In this document: positions 40,799-49,545 of the stretch, piece by piece
Layout of the letters: each line of letters starts with the position of its first letter
Numbering within the stretch: position 1 is the first letter of the stretch
Origin: Fibrobacter sp. UWT2
GTDB taxonomy: Bacteria; Fibrobacterota; Fibrobacteria; Fibrobacterales; Fibrobacteraceae
Reading direction: 5' to 3'
Assembly: GCF_900142545.1 (NCBI RefSeq)
Contig: NZ_FRBF01000004.1
Coordinates: 124,001-188,000 of the forward strand
DNA: 64,000 nt
Translations under genes and position numbers: made by a program
Notes under the pieces: generated by a model
The model's input: only the letters and a program-made list of their open reading frames with translations
Told to the model about the DNA's origin: nothing
The model's database searches: none

Positions 40799-42648
40799 TT
40801 GCTTCCCCCAAAGACTTTTTCTTCGTCTAAAATTTGGCGCGCACGCTCTCGGATTTCTGCAGGCACGGTAAGCGCCTTTTGATGGTGCGGCTTGATGCGT
40901 GCATCGACCATCAGCGGGGCAACGCACCCCCAGTGCTTTTCGAGAACTTGGGCGTGGTAGCCGAAAACATCCTTCGCCGGGTCAGAACGAGTAAAGGTGA
41001 GCCACAAGAAATCGCGAAGGTTGCCGCTGTCCAGAGAAGAATCCAATGCGGAATCGACAATCGAAATCCAGGGGTAATTTTCGCGGAATTCCCAGTGGGC
41101 GAGTGCCGCTTCAATTTGTGCCATAAAGGCATCGCGTGCGGCTTCGTCGTAGGTGGGACCTTGCAAAACAATCACGCCCGGCATAGCGATTTTTGCCGAG
41201 GTGATTCGCGGGATTTTGAGTGTCTGCAAATCTTCAGGATTGTTGCGGAGCTCGCGCTTCTTGGTGCCCGCGGCGGCGAGCGTCAGCTTGGAACCGTGAT
41301 TCAGCTTGCTTCCGGTGTAGTCAAGCGTGTCGATGCTAGTACTCGTTTCAAAATGCAAGTCGCGGCTAAAGTCGATGCGCTCCAGCACATGTCCGAAGAA
41401 TCTGGCGATATCGTTGACATCGATTTTGCGGCCGGCTTCTTCGTCTTCGGCGGCGGCAATCAAAAGGTACTTGGTGAGGCTCGCCTGATTGAATCCGAGA
41501 ATGGCGTTCGCCGTCTTCAAAAGTTCAAGCGGCTCGCGGTCTTCGGGTTTGGCGTAAGGCCTAAAGCGTTCGTGGGCAAGCGCTAGGCAAAGCGGGTGGA
41601 CTCCGGCGTCATCAACGGCGTGTAGAGCTACAAGTCCTGGAATCGATGCCGGAACCATGGGCTTTGTAATCTGGTGAATGAAGCTTCCGAACAAGGTGTC
41701 TTCTTGTGGCGGGCGCCCTACGACCGTAAAGGGGTAGATGGCGTTCTTCTTGCACAAGACTTTTTTGACTTTCAAGAATGGGAACGGATGCCTATCGGAA
41801 TAGTAGCCGATGTGGTCGCCGAAGGGCCCTTCGGGCTTTAGATCCGGCTGGAGTTCGCCAAGAATGCAAAAATCCGCGTCGCTTGAAACTAAATAACCGT
41901 CGTGGATAAAGTAGCGGAAACGTCTGCCGCCGAGCATGCCTGCAAACAAAAGTTCGCTCAAGTTTTCGGGCATGGGCATCACGGCAGCCACCGTCTGCGC
42001 GGGCGTCCCTCCGATAAAGATGCTGACCTTGAGCGGTCTGCCTTCTTCAATCGCCTTTTGGTGGTGTCTAGCGATATCGCGCTTGATTTGGTAATGCAGG
42101 CCGCATTCGTCGCTGGCGTATTCGTTGCCAGAAATCTGGATGCGGTACATGCCCACATTCGTTGTCATGATTGATGCGTTTTCGGCGGGGCGAGTCGCCA
42201 CCTGCGGAAGCGTGATGAAGGCACCTCCGTCTTCAGGCCAGCAAACGAGCTGCGGCAAGTCCGATAGCTTGCGTTCCTTAAAATCCTTAAGGCTTCCGCT
42301 CTTTTTCGGGAGCGAATGCAGGCCTGTGCGGGCAGCCCTCAAAAGCTTGGCGGGCGAGGCGTGCTTAAAGAATTCTACCGGATTCGACTTGAAAAGGACT
42401 GCGGTCTGCGTTCCCTTCAGAGTGTCGCGGAACAGGTAATCGAGCCTCTCTTGGGAGCCGAAAATATTGCAGACGGCCCTAAATGGGCTTCCTTTGACAT
42501 GTTCGAATAGAATGGCTGGACCATTATTCTCAAAAGCTTGGCGCGCGATTTCGGGCATTTCCAGGTACGGATCCACTTCACGCTGAATGCGCTTGAGCAT
42601 GCCTGCTCGTTCAAGATCCAGCAGTGCCTGTTCCAAGTTTTTGTACAT
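40795..42648 (-). CDS. UbiD-family decarboxylase
   Basis: 617 residues from ATG 42648; a longer reading to 42774 overlaps the SRPBCC gene. UbiD/prenyl-FMN features: NIFGSQERL, TTNVGMYRIQISG, IFIGGTPAQTVAAVMP, GEL...PEGPFGDHIGYYS and HPLCLALAHERF. UbiD enzymes carry out non-oxidative decarboxylation of aromatic acids, needing flavin prenyltransferase UbiX. Since the genome has a complex I, a role in menaquinone synthesis is plausible, but the substrate cannot be fixed from sequence. It lies 13 bases after the SRPBCC gene and overlaps the metalloprotease gene by 4 bases. Confidence 0.85.
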   Translation of the reverse strand: MYKNLEQALLDLERAGMLKRIQREVDPYLEMPEIARQAFENNGPAILFEHVKGSPFRAVCNIFGSQERLDYLFRDTLKGTQTAVLFKSNPVEFFKHASPAKLLRAARTGLHSLPKKSGSLKDFKERKLSDLPQLVCWPEDGGAFITLPQVATRPAENASIMTTNVGMYRIQISGNEYASDECGLHYQIKRDIARHHQKAIEEGRPLKVSIFIGGTPAQTVAAVMPMPENLSELLFAGMLGGRRFRYFIHDGYLVSSDADFCILGELQPDLKPEGPFGDHIGYYSDRHPFPFLKVKKVLCKKNAIYPFTVVGRPPQEDTLFGSFIHQITKPMVPASIPGLVALHAVDDAGVHPLCLALAHERFRPYAKPEDREPLELLKTANAILGFNQASLTKYLLIAAAEDEEAGRKIDVNDIARFFGHVLERIDFSRDLHFETSTSIDTLDYTGSKLNHGSKLTLAAAGTKKRELRNNPEDLQTLKIPRITSAKIAMPGVIVLQGPTYDEAARDAFMAQIEAALAHWEFRENYPWISIVDSALDSSLDSGNLRDFLWLTFTRSDPAKDVFGYHAQVLEKHWGCVAPLMVDARIKPHHQKALTVPAEIRERARQILDEEKVFGGSK

Positions 42649-42661
42649 GGAAATCTCGCTG

Positions 42662-43156
42662 CTATCCGGCGGTAGCGGATTGGTCGATGGCGTTGAACCC
42701 TTGAGTCTGTTTCTTGCTTTCGATGGCGGCGAGGGCTTCGCGAGTATCCTTGCGGCTAGCGATAGCGTAAACAATGGATGCGTTGTCCATTACCTTTGCG
42801 AAGGCATCTTCCGGAAATTCGCTGAACCCCTGGAACGAGAATTCGTCGTAGCAGGCGGTCATATTGCCTTCGTCGGTAAACTGGTGGCTCGCATTAAAAC
42901 CGCGGAACGGTCCCTTGTCGAGACGGACCATGATTTTCCCATTATTGATTGCACTGATGCGGCCCGTCCAGCTAATCTTGCGGAAACCGACCATTACCGT
43001 GTAACGAACGATTTCGCCAGCTTCAATGGACTGGGGCAACGTGTAATGAATAACGGGAGCTTTTCCGATAGTCACGTTCATGGGCGCATAGCGCATGGTC
43101 TCCAGCATATTCGCCAGAGTATATTCTTGCCATGAAGTTTGACTGTATTGCACCAT
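42662..43156 (-). CDS. SRPBCC-family ligand-binding-like protein
   Basis: 164 residues, no signal peptide. RYTVMVGFRKISWTGRIS and LDKGPFRGFNASHQFTDEGNMTACYDEFSF (cited by ends LDKGPFRGF and CYDEFSF) follow the pattern of SRPBCC cyclase/dehydrase-like proteins (GPFR-x-W-x-H-x-H-x-F ... T-x-x-x-D). The usual Trp-x-His is changed to Phe-Asn-Ala-Ser-His here. Function unknown; fold binds hydrophobic ligands. The ATG at 43156 has no clear ribosome site. It lies 13 bases before the UbiD gene. Confidence 0.65.
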   Translation of the reverse strand: MVQYSQTSWQEYTLANMLETMRYAPMNVTIGKAPVIHYTLPQSIEAGEIVRYTVMVGFRKISWTGRISAINNGKIMVRLDKGPFRGFNASHQFTDEGNMTACYDEFSFQGFSEFPEDAFAKVMDNASIVYAIASRKDTREALAAIESKKQTQGFNAIDQSATAG

Positions 43157-43230
43157 ATCTAATAATTTAGCAAAAGAATTTTCAAATGGAGTGCGTTTAA
43201 AAAATAAATTGCACTTTTTATTGCACTTCG

Positions 43231-43548
43231 TTAAAATTCAAAATCGACTGCGCGACGTTCGGTCACGACCTTCTTGACGAAGGAAACGATTGCCAAATGT
43301 TCCGGATGGTTCTGATAAATGTCGAGAGCGGCCTTGGTGTGGAAGGTGGTGTCGAGTGCGATATCGTATTCCACGTCTCCGTTGCCCAGTTCGGCCTTGT
43401 TGAAGTTCAATCCCGATTCAATGCTCAAGAGTCCAGGGATCTTTCCAGCCAAGGCGTGGAAAGCGTCGACCATCTTCTGGCCGTTTTCTTTTGCGGTAGC
43501 ACCTTCGGCTTCGCTCTTCAATTTCCAAAAAACAATGTGACGGATCAT
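43231..43548 (-). CDS. Dabb (stress-responsive A/B barrel) protein
   Basis: 105 residues. Starts MIRHIVFWKLKSEAEG and includes IPGLLSIESGLNFN, YDIALDTTFHTKAALDIYQNHPEH (cited by ends YDIALDTTF and YQNHPEH) and a conserved final V-x-D-F-E-F. A small dimeric ferredoxin-like barrel; members include olivetolic-acid-cyclase-type enzymes, but most have no known activity. Overlaps the glycosyltransferase by 4 bases (ATGA). Confidence 0.88.
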   Translation of the reverse strand: MIRHIVFWKLKSEAEGATAKENGQKMVDAFHALAGKIPGLLSIESGLNFNKAELGNGDVEYDIALDTTFHTKAALDIYQNHPEHLAIVSFVKKVVTERRAVDFEF

Positions 43549-44732
43549 GAGTTCCTCTTTTGGTTATAAATTTGTTTGTACAGGTCCAATTGCCGTTTAA
43601 AGCAATCGTTCCAACTGAATTTTTCGGCGTAGGTTCGGGCGTTCGCCTTCTTTTGGCTTAAATCCGAACGGTAAAGTTCCACAATCGCTTCTGCCAGGGC
43701 TTCGGGCGTGCGCTTTCTTAAGATGACGCCTGCGCCGGAGTTTTGCACATGTTCGGCGGCGGCACCGGTGCTTGCGCCAATCTGGGCGTTTCCGCAGGCC
43801 ATGCTTTCGAGAATCGAAAGACCGAAGGTTTCCCAGCCCGAAAGGGCGAGTCCAAGGTCGACGCTGGCGTAATGCCTTGCCATTTCATCAATGGACGAAA
43901 TGAATCCGGCGTACTGAATGTGCGTGTGCTTCTGGACGGCTTCTTCCACTTGCGGCAGGTACGGGCCTGTGCCTGCAAAGACAAGGGCCGGTTCGCAGCC
44001 AAGTTTTTCTGCAATCAGGGGGTAGGCGCCCAGCAAAAGCTCGATTCCCTTTTCTTCGCAAAAACGGTGCGGGAAAAAGATCGTGAGACGTTCAGGCCTT
44101 CCGGCTTTCAGCTGCAGAACCAGCTTTTCGTCTCGTTTTTTCGGCGAAAACATCTGGATGTCGCAACCCAGCGGAATCCAGTGGGATTTCGGCAGGTGAT
44201 TCTTTTCGAGTCGCTTCAGGACTTCGTCGCAAGAAACTTGGATGCCGTCAAAATGCTTGAATTCTTGTCTGGCGTACCAGAAGGCGACCTTCTTGGCCAA
44301 AATGCCTAGCGTGCGGCCAAACTTATTCGTGACCGGGCGCTGCACATAGGTGATGGGAAAGTCGGCGTGCCAGAAACTTAAAAGAATCGCTTCAGGAACG
44401 ACCTTCTTGGCTACAAGGCGCACCACAGTCGGTAAAATATAGGGCGAACCGACTTCGATCACTTGGGGCTTGTACTTTTCAAGGATAGGCCTAATCTGCG
44501 ACGGCCTCCACATAAAGCGGTATTCCCACTTGCCCGGGAATCTGTAAGCTTCCACGTGCTCGATAACGAGCCCTTTGCTCTTTTGTTCGGTATAGGTCTT
44601 GGAATCCGGCATCACGAAGACAGACAGGACTTCTTCCTGTTGTTCGTAAAAGGCCATCTTCTGCAGGTGGTAGCGGCGAACGCCACCGCCCGAGGGACTC
44701 CAGAAATTGTTAAAGTCGACGATGGTGAACAT
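43545..44732 (-). CDS. GT4-type glycosyltransferase
   Basis: 395 residues, GT-B fold without signal or membrane segment. N-terminal domain FNNFWSPSGGGVRRYHLQKM with the glycine-rich acceptor loop; C-terminal donor domain with PHRFCEEKGIELLLGAYPLI (cited at the 20-residue limit), VFAGTGPYLPQ and the E-x7-E site GWETFGLSILESMACGNA. A retaining transferase of the family 4 type; substrate unknown, possibly cell-envelope glycan. The start shares one base with the stop of the primase-like gene. Confidence 0.87.
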   Translation of the reverse strand: MFTIVDFNNFWSPSGGGVRRYHLQKMAFYEQQEEVLSVFVMPDSKTYTEQKSKGLVIEHVEAYRFPGKWEYRFMWRPSQIRPILEKYKPQVIEVGSPYILPTVVRLVAKKVVPEAILLSFWHADFPITYVQRPVTNKFGRTLGILAKKVAFWYARQEFKHFDGIQVSCDEVLKRLEKNHLPKSHWIPLGCDIQMFSPKKRDEKLVLQLKAGRPERLTIFFPHRFCEEKGIELLLGAYPLIAEKLGCEPALVFAGTGPYLPQVEEAVQKHTHIQYAGFISSIDEMARHYASVDLGLALSGWETFGLSILESMACGNAQIGASTGAAAEHVQNSGAGVILRKRTPEALAEAIVELYRSDLSQKKANARTYAEKFSWNDCFKRQLDLYKQIYNQKRNS

Positions 44733-46624
44733 TAATTGATCTCGATTTCTTCTTGCATTCGATTCGAAAGCGGATCGATCGAAAGTGTGCCCTGGTACAG
44801 CTGATTGTTGCCCAGACGCTTGGAATCGACGGTCAAGAACATATTGCCGCCCTTGGATTCCAGCCAGTAAATGGCGTCGGAATCGCGCAGGTAGGCGCGC
44901 GGCCCCACAAGGCCTTGTTCAGAATCAATGAGTTCGCCGCCAAGGAACATGGGAATGTCCAGGGCCTTGTACAGGTCGAGAATGACTGAGGAACGCCGTT
45001 CGTGAATGTCCGAAAGGTCGGCATGGTCCGAAACCTTCAGGTGGTCAAGACCGTCAATGACTACGACCAAATTCTGGTGTTCCTTGACTTCTTCCTTCAG
45101 GTTCTGGAGCAGAACGATGTTGTCGAAGTTGTTCTGGTCGTCCCAAATTTCAAGACGGTTGTTGCGTACGAACGCCATCAGGTCGCGAGTGGCTTCCAGA
45201 ATCTTCTGGTTGACCGCTTCGTCTGCGCTCTGCTTGCGGACGGTCAATACCGATTCGCCAATGAGCATGGCCACCAGTCTGTCGAAAATCTGGCGGCGCG
45301 GCGTTTCAAGGGCGATGTAGATCAGCTTGAGGTTCGGGTTGCTTTGGATCAAATCCAAGGCGAGGCTCGAAAGGAGCGTGGTCTTGAGACCGAAAGGCTT
45401 CGAAGAAACGTAGAAGCACCCGGACTGGATACCGTCAATTTCTTGCGTCAGTTTCGGGAAGGTGTTCAGGGAATAACCCACGCTGACATCGGGCGGGCAG
45501 CCCATGGCCGTGTCGAAGTTTTCCTTGATGTCCTGCAACAGCATAGAACGACGGTGGGTGTGAACCGTATCGACGCCCGTATTTTCCACTAACGAAATCA
45601 ACTGGTCGGCGCCGTTTTTGCGGACCACCTGGTCAACGGTTTCGTCTTTGGGAAGCACGATGGACTTGAGTTTCAAATTCAGACGTTCCGCCATCTTCAG
45701 GTATTTCTGGATGCGGTATTCCTGTTCGCGGCGGTCCTGTTCGCGCCTGAGAATCACGGTGACCGATTCTGCACCACAGGCCTTCAACTTGTACAGGTGA
45801 CTCAAGGAGAGTTCCTGGTACATGGTAGAAGATACTCCGGGAATGCCGGCGAGGTCTGCGGTCAAGGCGTCGAAGAATCCTTCGACGACAATCGGTTTGG
45901 TAACATCGGACTGGATGTTGAACGGAATGTCGCTGGGTCCCGAGGCGTAAGAAACATACGTGTGCGGTCCGTCGTTTTCGTTAATCAGTCGACCGTAGAC
46001 GGAATGAATCAGTCCCTTGGAGTTGCGTGCGGGGATTGTAATGCGGGGCTCGTGGTAGGCATCCAGGTTATCCAGGTAGAAACTGATCTGGTGGCGTTCA
46101 ATGCCCGACATCATGCAAAAACTCACGAACGGTTCCGGATCGCCGCTGTAATAGCCAATGCCGTAAAGTTGGGCCTGGCCAATACTCCAGCCGCGTGCCG
46201 CCAGGAATTCTGCAGAAGAGGGGCTTTTGCAGGCAGCCCAGTGGCAGTAACGCACAAAGTTTTCAAGAACCTTGGACTTTTCGCCGCCGATTTCCTTAAT
46301 CCACGGGTGCTCTTCTTGCAGGTCGTGTTCCGGTTCCAGATTTCCTAAAAAGTTGACGGCCTCTGCTCGGGCGGCCGGTTCGTCCATGCCGTTAAAGCGG
46401 CTGCGCATGACGAATTCGACGAGGTCGCCCTCGCTTCCGCACTGCAGGCAGCGGTAGCGCCAGTAACCCAGGGCGTCGTAAAAGAACAAGGACGTTTCTT
46501 CGGGCGAATGAAACGGACAGCATGCAATCAGGTTTCGACCCCAGCGACTTAAGGGAATGCCCAACTGTCGCGGATGGGTTTTCGCTCGCATAACAATTCC
46601 TGCGTGTTCTTGATCGATAATCAT
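44732..46624 (-). CDS. Degenerate primase-helicase-like protein
   Basis: 630 residues with the domain order of phage T7 gp4/Twinkle: CHC2 zinc finger (CPFH at 36-39, CLQC at 59-62), TOPRIM (about 240-335, PIVVEGFFDALTADLAG) and a DnaB-like RecA domain (about 395-600, VVVIDGLDHL Walker B and RAYLRDSDAIYWL). Key residues are lost: in TOPRIM the expected DxD after the strand reads ILRREQDRR, and the Walker A is SSKPFGLKTTLL instead of GxxxxGK(S/T). So neither primer synthesis nor normal ATP binding is obvious. Divergent from ruvC, upstream of a glycosyltransferase. It may be a structural or regulatory relative rather than the replicative enzyme. Confidence 0.75.
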   Translation of the reverse strand: MIIDQEHAGIVMRAKTHPRQLGIPLSRWGRNLIACCPFHSPEETSLFFYDALGYWRYRCLQCGSEGDLVEFVMRSRFNGMDEPAARAEAVNFLGNLEPEHDLQEEHPWIKEIGGEKSKVLENFVRYCHWAACKSPSSAEFLAARGWSIGQAQLYGIGYYSGDPEPFVSFCMMSGIERHQISFYLDNLDAYHEPRITIPARNSKGLIHSVYGRLINENDGPHTYVSYASGPSDIPFNIQSDVTKPIVVEGFFDALTADLAGIPGVSSTMYQELSLSHLYKLKACGAESVTVILRREQDRREQEYRIQKYLKMAERLNLKLKSIVLPKDETVDQVVRKNGADQLISLVENTGVDTVHTHRRSMLLQDIKENFDTAMGCPPDVSVGYSLNTFPKLTQEIDGIQSGCFYVSSKPFGLKTTLLSSLALDLIQSNPNLKLIYIALETPRRQIFDRLVAMLIGESVLTVRKQSADEAVNQKILEATRDLMAFVRNNRLEIWDDQNNFDNIVLLQNLKEEVKEHQNLVVVIDGLDHLKVSDHADLSDIHERRSSVILDLYKALDIPMFLGGELIDSEQGLVGPRAYLRDSDAIYWLESKGGNMFLTVDSKRLGNNQLYQGTLSIDPLSNRMQEEIEIN

Positions 46625-46699
46625 TGGACGCCTCTCTTTTATACACTAAAAATCTAGTTATTTCTCTTCCACGGGAGTACAGAAATTTATTTTTACGGC

Positions 46700-47278
46700 A
46701 TGATTGTCCTTGGTATAGATCCTGGTTCCATTACGACTGGCTACGCTTTTATTGAAATGGGTTCGGCAAAGCCGAACGTACTTGAATATGGAACGCTGCA
46801 CGCTCCTGCAAGTCATGCGCTTGAAGACCGCTTGCTTCATATTGTATCGGAACTGGAGAAATTGTTGGACAAGTATAAGCCGGAATCCTTCGGGATGGAA
46901 GGAATCTTTTTTGCCAAGAATGCCAAGAGTGCTTTGGTGCTGGGGCATATTCGCGGAGCCGTGTTGGTGGCCTGCCGCAAGCGTGGCATGAGTTATAGCG
47001 AATACAGCCCGCGCGTCGTTAAGCAGGCGGTGACAGGAGACGGCAATGCCTCCAAGGAACAGGTGGCCAATATGATTTTTGCGCGTCTCGGCATTCAAGG
47101 CGGCGATCTTCCGCTGGACGCTTCGGATGCTCTTGCCATTGCCTGGACTCATGCAAATCCTTCTCCGTTAAATGATGCGGTCTCAAAGGTATTGGGTAAA
47201 AAGAAGGTGGTGCGCAAGAAAAAGGCTACGACCAAGCAGTGGTTGGATTTGATTGAAAAAATGGGAGGGCATGTCTGA
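46700..47278 (+). CDS. ruvC: Crossover junction endodeoxyribonuclease RuvC
   Basis: 192 residues. Resolves Holliday junctions with RuvAB. All four acidic residues are present: ILGIDPGSITTGYA start (D7), GMEGIFFAKNAKSALVLGHIRG region (E67; cited GMEGIFFAKN), and DASDALAIAWTH (two Asp). A basic tail KKKVVRKKKATTKQW is added at the C-terminus. First gene of a plus-strand run with two peptidase genes; its stop overlaps the next start (TGATGG). Confidence 0.94.
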   Translation: MIVLGIDPGSITTGYAFIEMGSAKPNVLEYGTLHAPASHALEDRLLHIVSELEKLLDKYKPESFGMEGIFFAKNAKSALVLGHIRGAVLVACRKRGMSYSEYSPRVVKQAVTGDGNASKEQVANMIFARLGIQGGDLPLDASDALAIAWTHANPSPLNDAVSKVLGKKKVVRKKKATTKQWLDLIEKMGGHV

Positions 47279-47952
47279 TGGACTCCAAGATTTGTTACGG
47301 CCTTCGCCCGGTTGATTCCGCTGATTTTGTCAAGGTCGATGGCTATACTGTTGATAAACAAATTCTAGAAGATTACAACAAATTAAAAGAATCGCTGTCA
47401 AAGTTCGGATTTGCACTCCGCATCGAGTCGGCGTATCGCCCCTTTGAAAGGCAACTCTCGATTTGGAACCGCAAGGCTAGCGGCGAACTGAAGCTTCTTT
47501 CCGCCGAAGGACTCCCCATGGAGCGCCCGAGCGACGAAGAAGATTTGATGTATGCGATTTTAACGTGGTCGGCGCTCCCTGGTGCAAGCCGTCACCATTT
47601 AGGGACCGACCTGGATGTCGTCGATGGCAACGCTTGTCCCGCCGGTTACGAGGTGGAACTTACTCCCGCCGAATGTGACGGCATGTTCCGCCCCTTCCAT
47701 GAGAAACTGACCGAACTGATGGGGGCGGGGGAGTCCTTCGGCTTCCAGCGCGTCTTCGTGCCTGGCCGCGGTAAAATCCAGCCCGAAAAATGGCACATTG
47801 CGCATTTGCCCACTTCGCGGAAATATTTGGAAAATTTCTCGCTGAAAAACCTTCGCGCTCTCTATGAGAAAACCGATATTGCCTGCAAGTCTGCCTTGCT
47901 GGATAATCTGGAAACTCTTGCCCACGATTATATCTATCCCTATTTTGTATAA
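47278..47952 (+). CDS. M15-family D-Ala-D-Ala carboxypeptidase, VanY-like
   Basis: 224 residues. Zinc ligands are visible in SRHHLGTDLDVVD (His...Asp) and KWHIAH (final His), with SAYRPFERQ as the substrate arginine loop. The family trims the terminal D-Ala of peptidoglycan peptides. No signal peptide is seen, which together with the adjacent MpaA-like gene suggests recycling of muropeptides in the cytosol, though export by another route is possible. Translationally coupled to ruvC. Confidence 0.85.
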   Translation: MDSKICYGLRPVDSADFVKVDGYTVDKQILEDYNKLKESLSKFGFALRIESAYRPFERQLSIWNRKASGELKLLSAEGLPMERPSDEEDLMYAILTWSALPGASRHHLGTDLDVVDGNACPAGYEVELTPAECDGMFRPFHEKLTELMGAGESFGFQRVFVPGRGKIQPEKWHIAHLPTSRKYLENFSLKNLRALYEKTDIACKSALLDNLETLAHDYIYPYFV

Positions 47953-47957
47953 GACCG

Positions 47958-48632
47958 ATGCGTTCTACCCTTTCACAAGCCTTTTCTGAATACGGTCGTT
48001 CTGTTCTGGGAACGGCACTTCGCTACATCCCTTGTAAGGGCCGTTGTCGCCTTTTGGTGATTGCCGGTATCCATGGCGAAGAACCGGAAACGACTTTTCT
48101 TTTGAGTCGTACCCTGCGTATGTTCGAAGAGCCTTTTGAATCGGTGGCCTTTGTTCTGTGTGCTAATCCAGACGGCGTGACTCTTGGAACTCGGGGTAAT
48201 GCCAATGGGGTAGACTTGAACCGCAATTTCCCGACGGCTAATTGGAACGGCGAACCGGTACAAACTCGTTCCGTTCTGGAAGCTCCGCGCGACACTCTGC
48301 TTTCTGCAGGGGCGGTTCCCGGAAGTGAACCGGAAACGGCAGCCCTTGTGTCGCTCATTCAAAAGCTTGCCCCCGAAGCCATTCTTTCGATGCATGCACC
48401 CATTGCCTGCGTCGACGCCCCCGTTCGCTCGGCGATGGTGGATTCGCTTTGTGAAGTCTTCGGCGTTCCGTGGCTGCCCGATATCGGGTACCCGACACCC
48501 GGCAGCCTAGGCACCTGGTGCAAGGAACAAAAAAGTCCAGAGTGCATTACTCTGGAACTTCCTAGAATGTCTTTAGAGGCTTTGTTTGACCGCTACGCCC
48601 ATTCCTTTGCGGAATGGCTTAAAACGGTCTAG
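47958..48632 (+). CDS. mpaA: M14-family murein peptide amidase, MpaA-like
   Basis: 224 residues. Zinc ligands HxxE in AGIHGEEPET and His in LSMHAP; substrate residues in GVDLNRNFPT; catalytic Glu in ITLELPR. This is the short MpaA form, a cytosolic gamma-D-Glu-meso-diaminopimelate amidase that acts on released peptidoglycan tripeptides. No signal peptide. It follows the VanY-like gene by 5 bases and overlaps pssA (opposite strand) by 4 bases at the end. Confidence 0.85.
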   Translation: MRSTLSQAFSEYGRSVLGTALRYIPCKGRCRLLVIAGIHGEEPETTFLLSRTLRMFEEPFESVAFVLCANPDGVTLGTRGNANGVDLNRNFPTANWNGEPVQTRSVLEAPRDTLLSAGAVPGSEPETAALVSLIQKLAPEAILSMHAPIACVDAPVRSAMVDSLCEVFGVPWLPDIGYPTPGSLGTWCKEQKSPECITLELPRMSLEALFDRYAHSFAEWLKTV

Positions 48633-49438
48633 CGGCGTTCTTCAATCTTGTTCTTTTCGGCGTTTTCAATGATGCGCTTACGCTGGACGAGCCCGATGGT
48701 GAATCCGACAACCAGGTAAGTGGAGCAAAGGATCAGCAGGTATTCCAGAATAAACGGAACCTTTTCCGAAATAAACAGGAAACCGCAGATGTAGGTGATC
48801 ACGATCAGAATGGCCTGGCCGATGTTGAACAGCTGGTTCTTGCGGGGCTGGAGCTTGGGCAAGAAGAGCGGGCTCACCATCAGAAGACCGGTCACGAGCA
48901 TCACCAGCACGGGAATCACCAACATGGGGCTTTCGGGATTTTCGAACAGGCCGTTGGACTTCAGGTACACAATCAGGATTGCGTTGATTGCACCTGCGAA
49001 GGTGGACGGAAGACCGGAGAAGTGGTGGTGATAGGTGTCAGAGTCGCAGGCGTTGTACTTGGCGAGGCGCATGGCGGCGCAAAGCACGTAAATGGAGAAC
49101 GTCACAATCAGGAGCACTCCGTTTGCCTGGAACCAATCCGGGGACAATGTCTTGTAGGTGAAGAAAACCGTAAAGGCCGGAGCGAGGCCAAAGGCAATCA
49201 GGTCGGCGAGGCTGTCGAACTGGGCGCCGAATTCGGAGCTTGCATTTACGAGGCGGGCGGCAAAGCCGTCCAGCTTGTCCAAGAGAACGCTCAAGATAAT
49301 GAAATAGGCACCGGTACGAATAGGATCAGATGTCGTAAAGGAACTGAATGCGCCGGTCACCCAACAGATGGCAAAAACGCCAAGAAGAAAATTCATGCTG
49401 GTAAACGCATTCGGCAAAATAAAACGAGATTTACCCAT
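48629..49438 (-). CDS. pssA: CDP-diacylglycerol-serine O-phosphatidyltransferase
   Basis: 269 residues from ATG 49438, with GGAGG 5 bases upstream; a GTG at 49450 would lie ahead of this ribosome site. The CDP-alcohol phosphotransferase signature DG-x2-AR-x8-G-x3-D-x3-D is complete in LDKLDGFAARLVN and EFGAQFDSLADLIAFG. About seven hydrophobic helices. Makes phosphatidylserine, the precursor of phosphatidylethanolamine, in the inner membrane. No psd gene is adjacent. Confidence 0.92.
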   Translation of the reverse strand: MGKSRFILPNAFTSMNFLLGVFAICWVTGAFSSFTTSDPIRTGAYFIILSVLLDKLDGFAARLVNASSEFGAQFDSLADLIAFGLAPAFTVFFTYKTLSPDWFQANGVLLIVTFSIYVLCAAMRLAKYNACDSDTYHHHFSGLPSTFAGAINAILIVYLKSNGLFENPESPMLVIPVLVMLVTGLLMVSPLFLPKLQPRKNQLFNIGQAILIVITYICGFLFISEKVPFILEYLLILCSTYLVVGFTIGLVQRKRIIENAEKNKIEERR

Positions 49439-49494
49439 AGGGGCCTCCACTAAGAAGTATCACGCTAAAAATAGTTTTTTTATAGGCTAAAAGC

Positions 49495-49520
49495 AAAAAA
49501 ACGCCCTGTAAACGGGCGCT
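49495..49520 (-). terminator. Terminator after the solute-binding lipoprotein
   Basis: Minus-strand GCGCCC-GTTTACA-GGGCGT followed by seven T. The stem lies 26-46 bases after the stop codon of the gene at 49546-51357. Confidence 0.75.
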
Positions 49521-49545
49521 TTCAAAAGCAGTAAATCTGTTTTTT

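Noticed and set aside
44732-46624. Assignment as the replicative DnaG or DnaB
   Set aside because: Catalytic residues of both domains are missing and the fused order differs from the usual separate genes.
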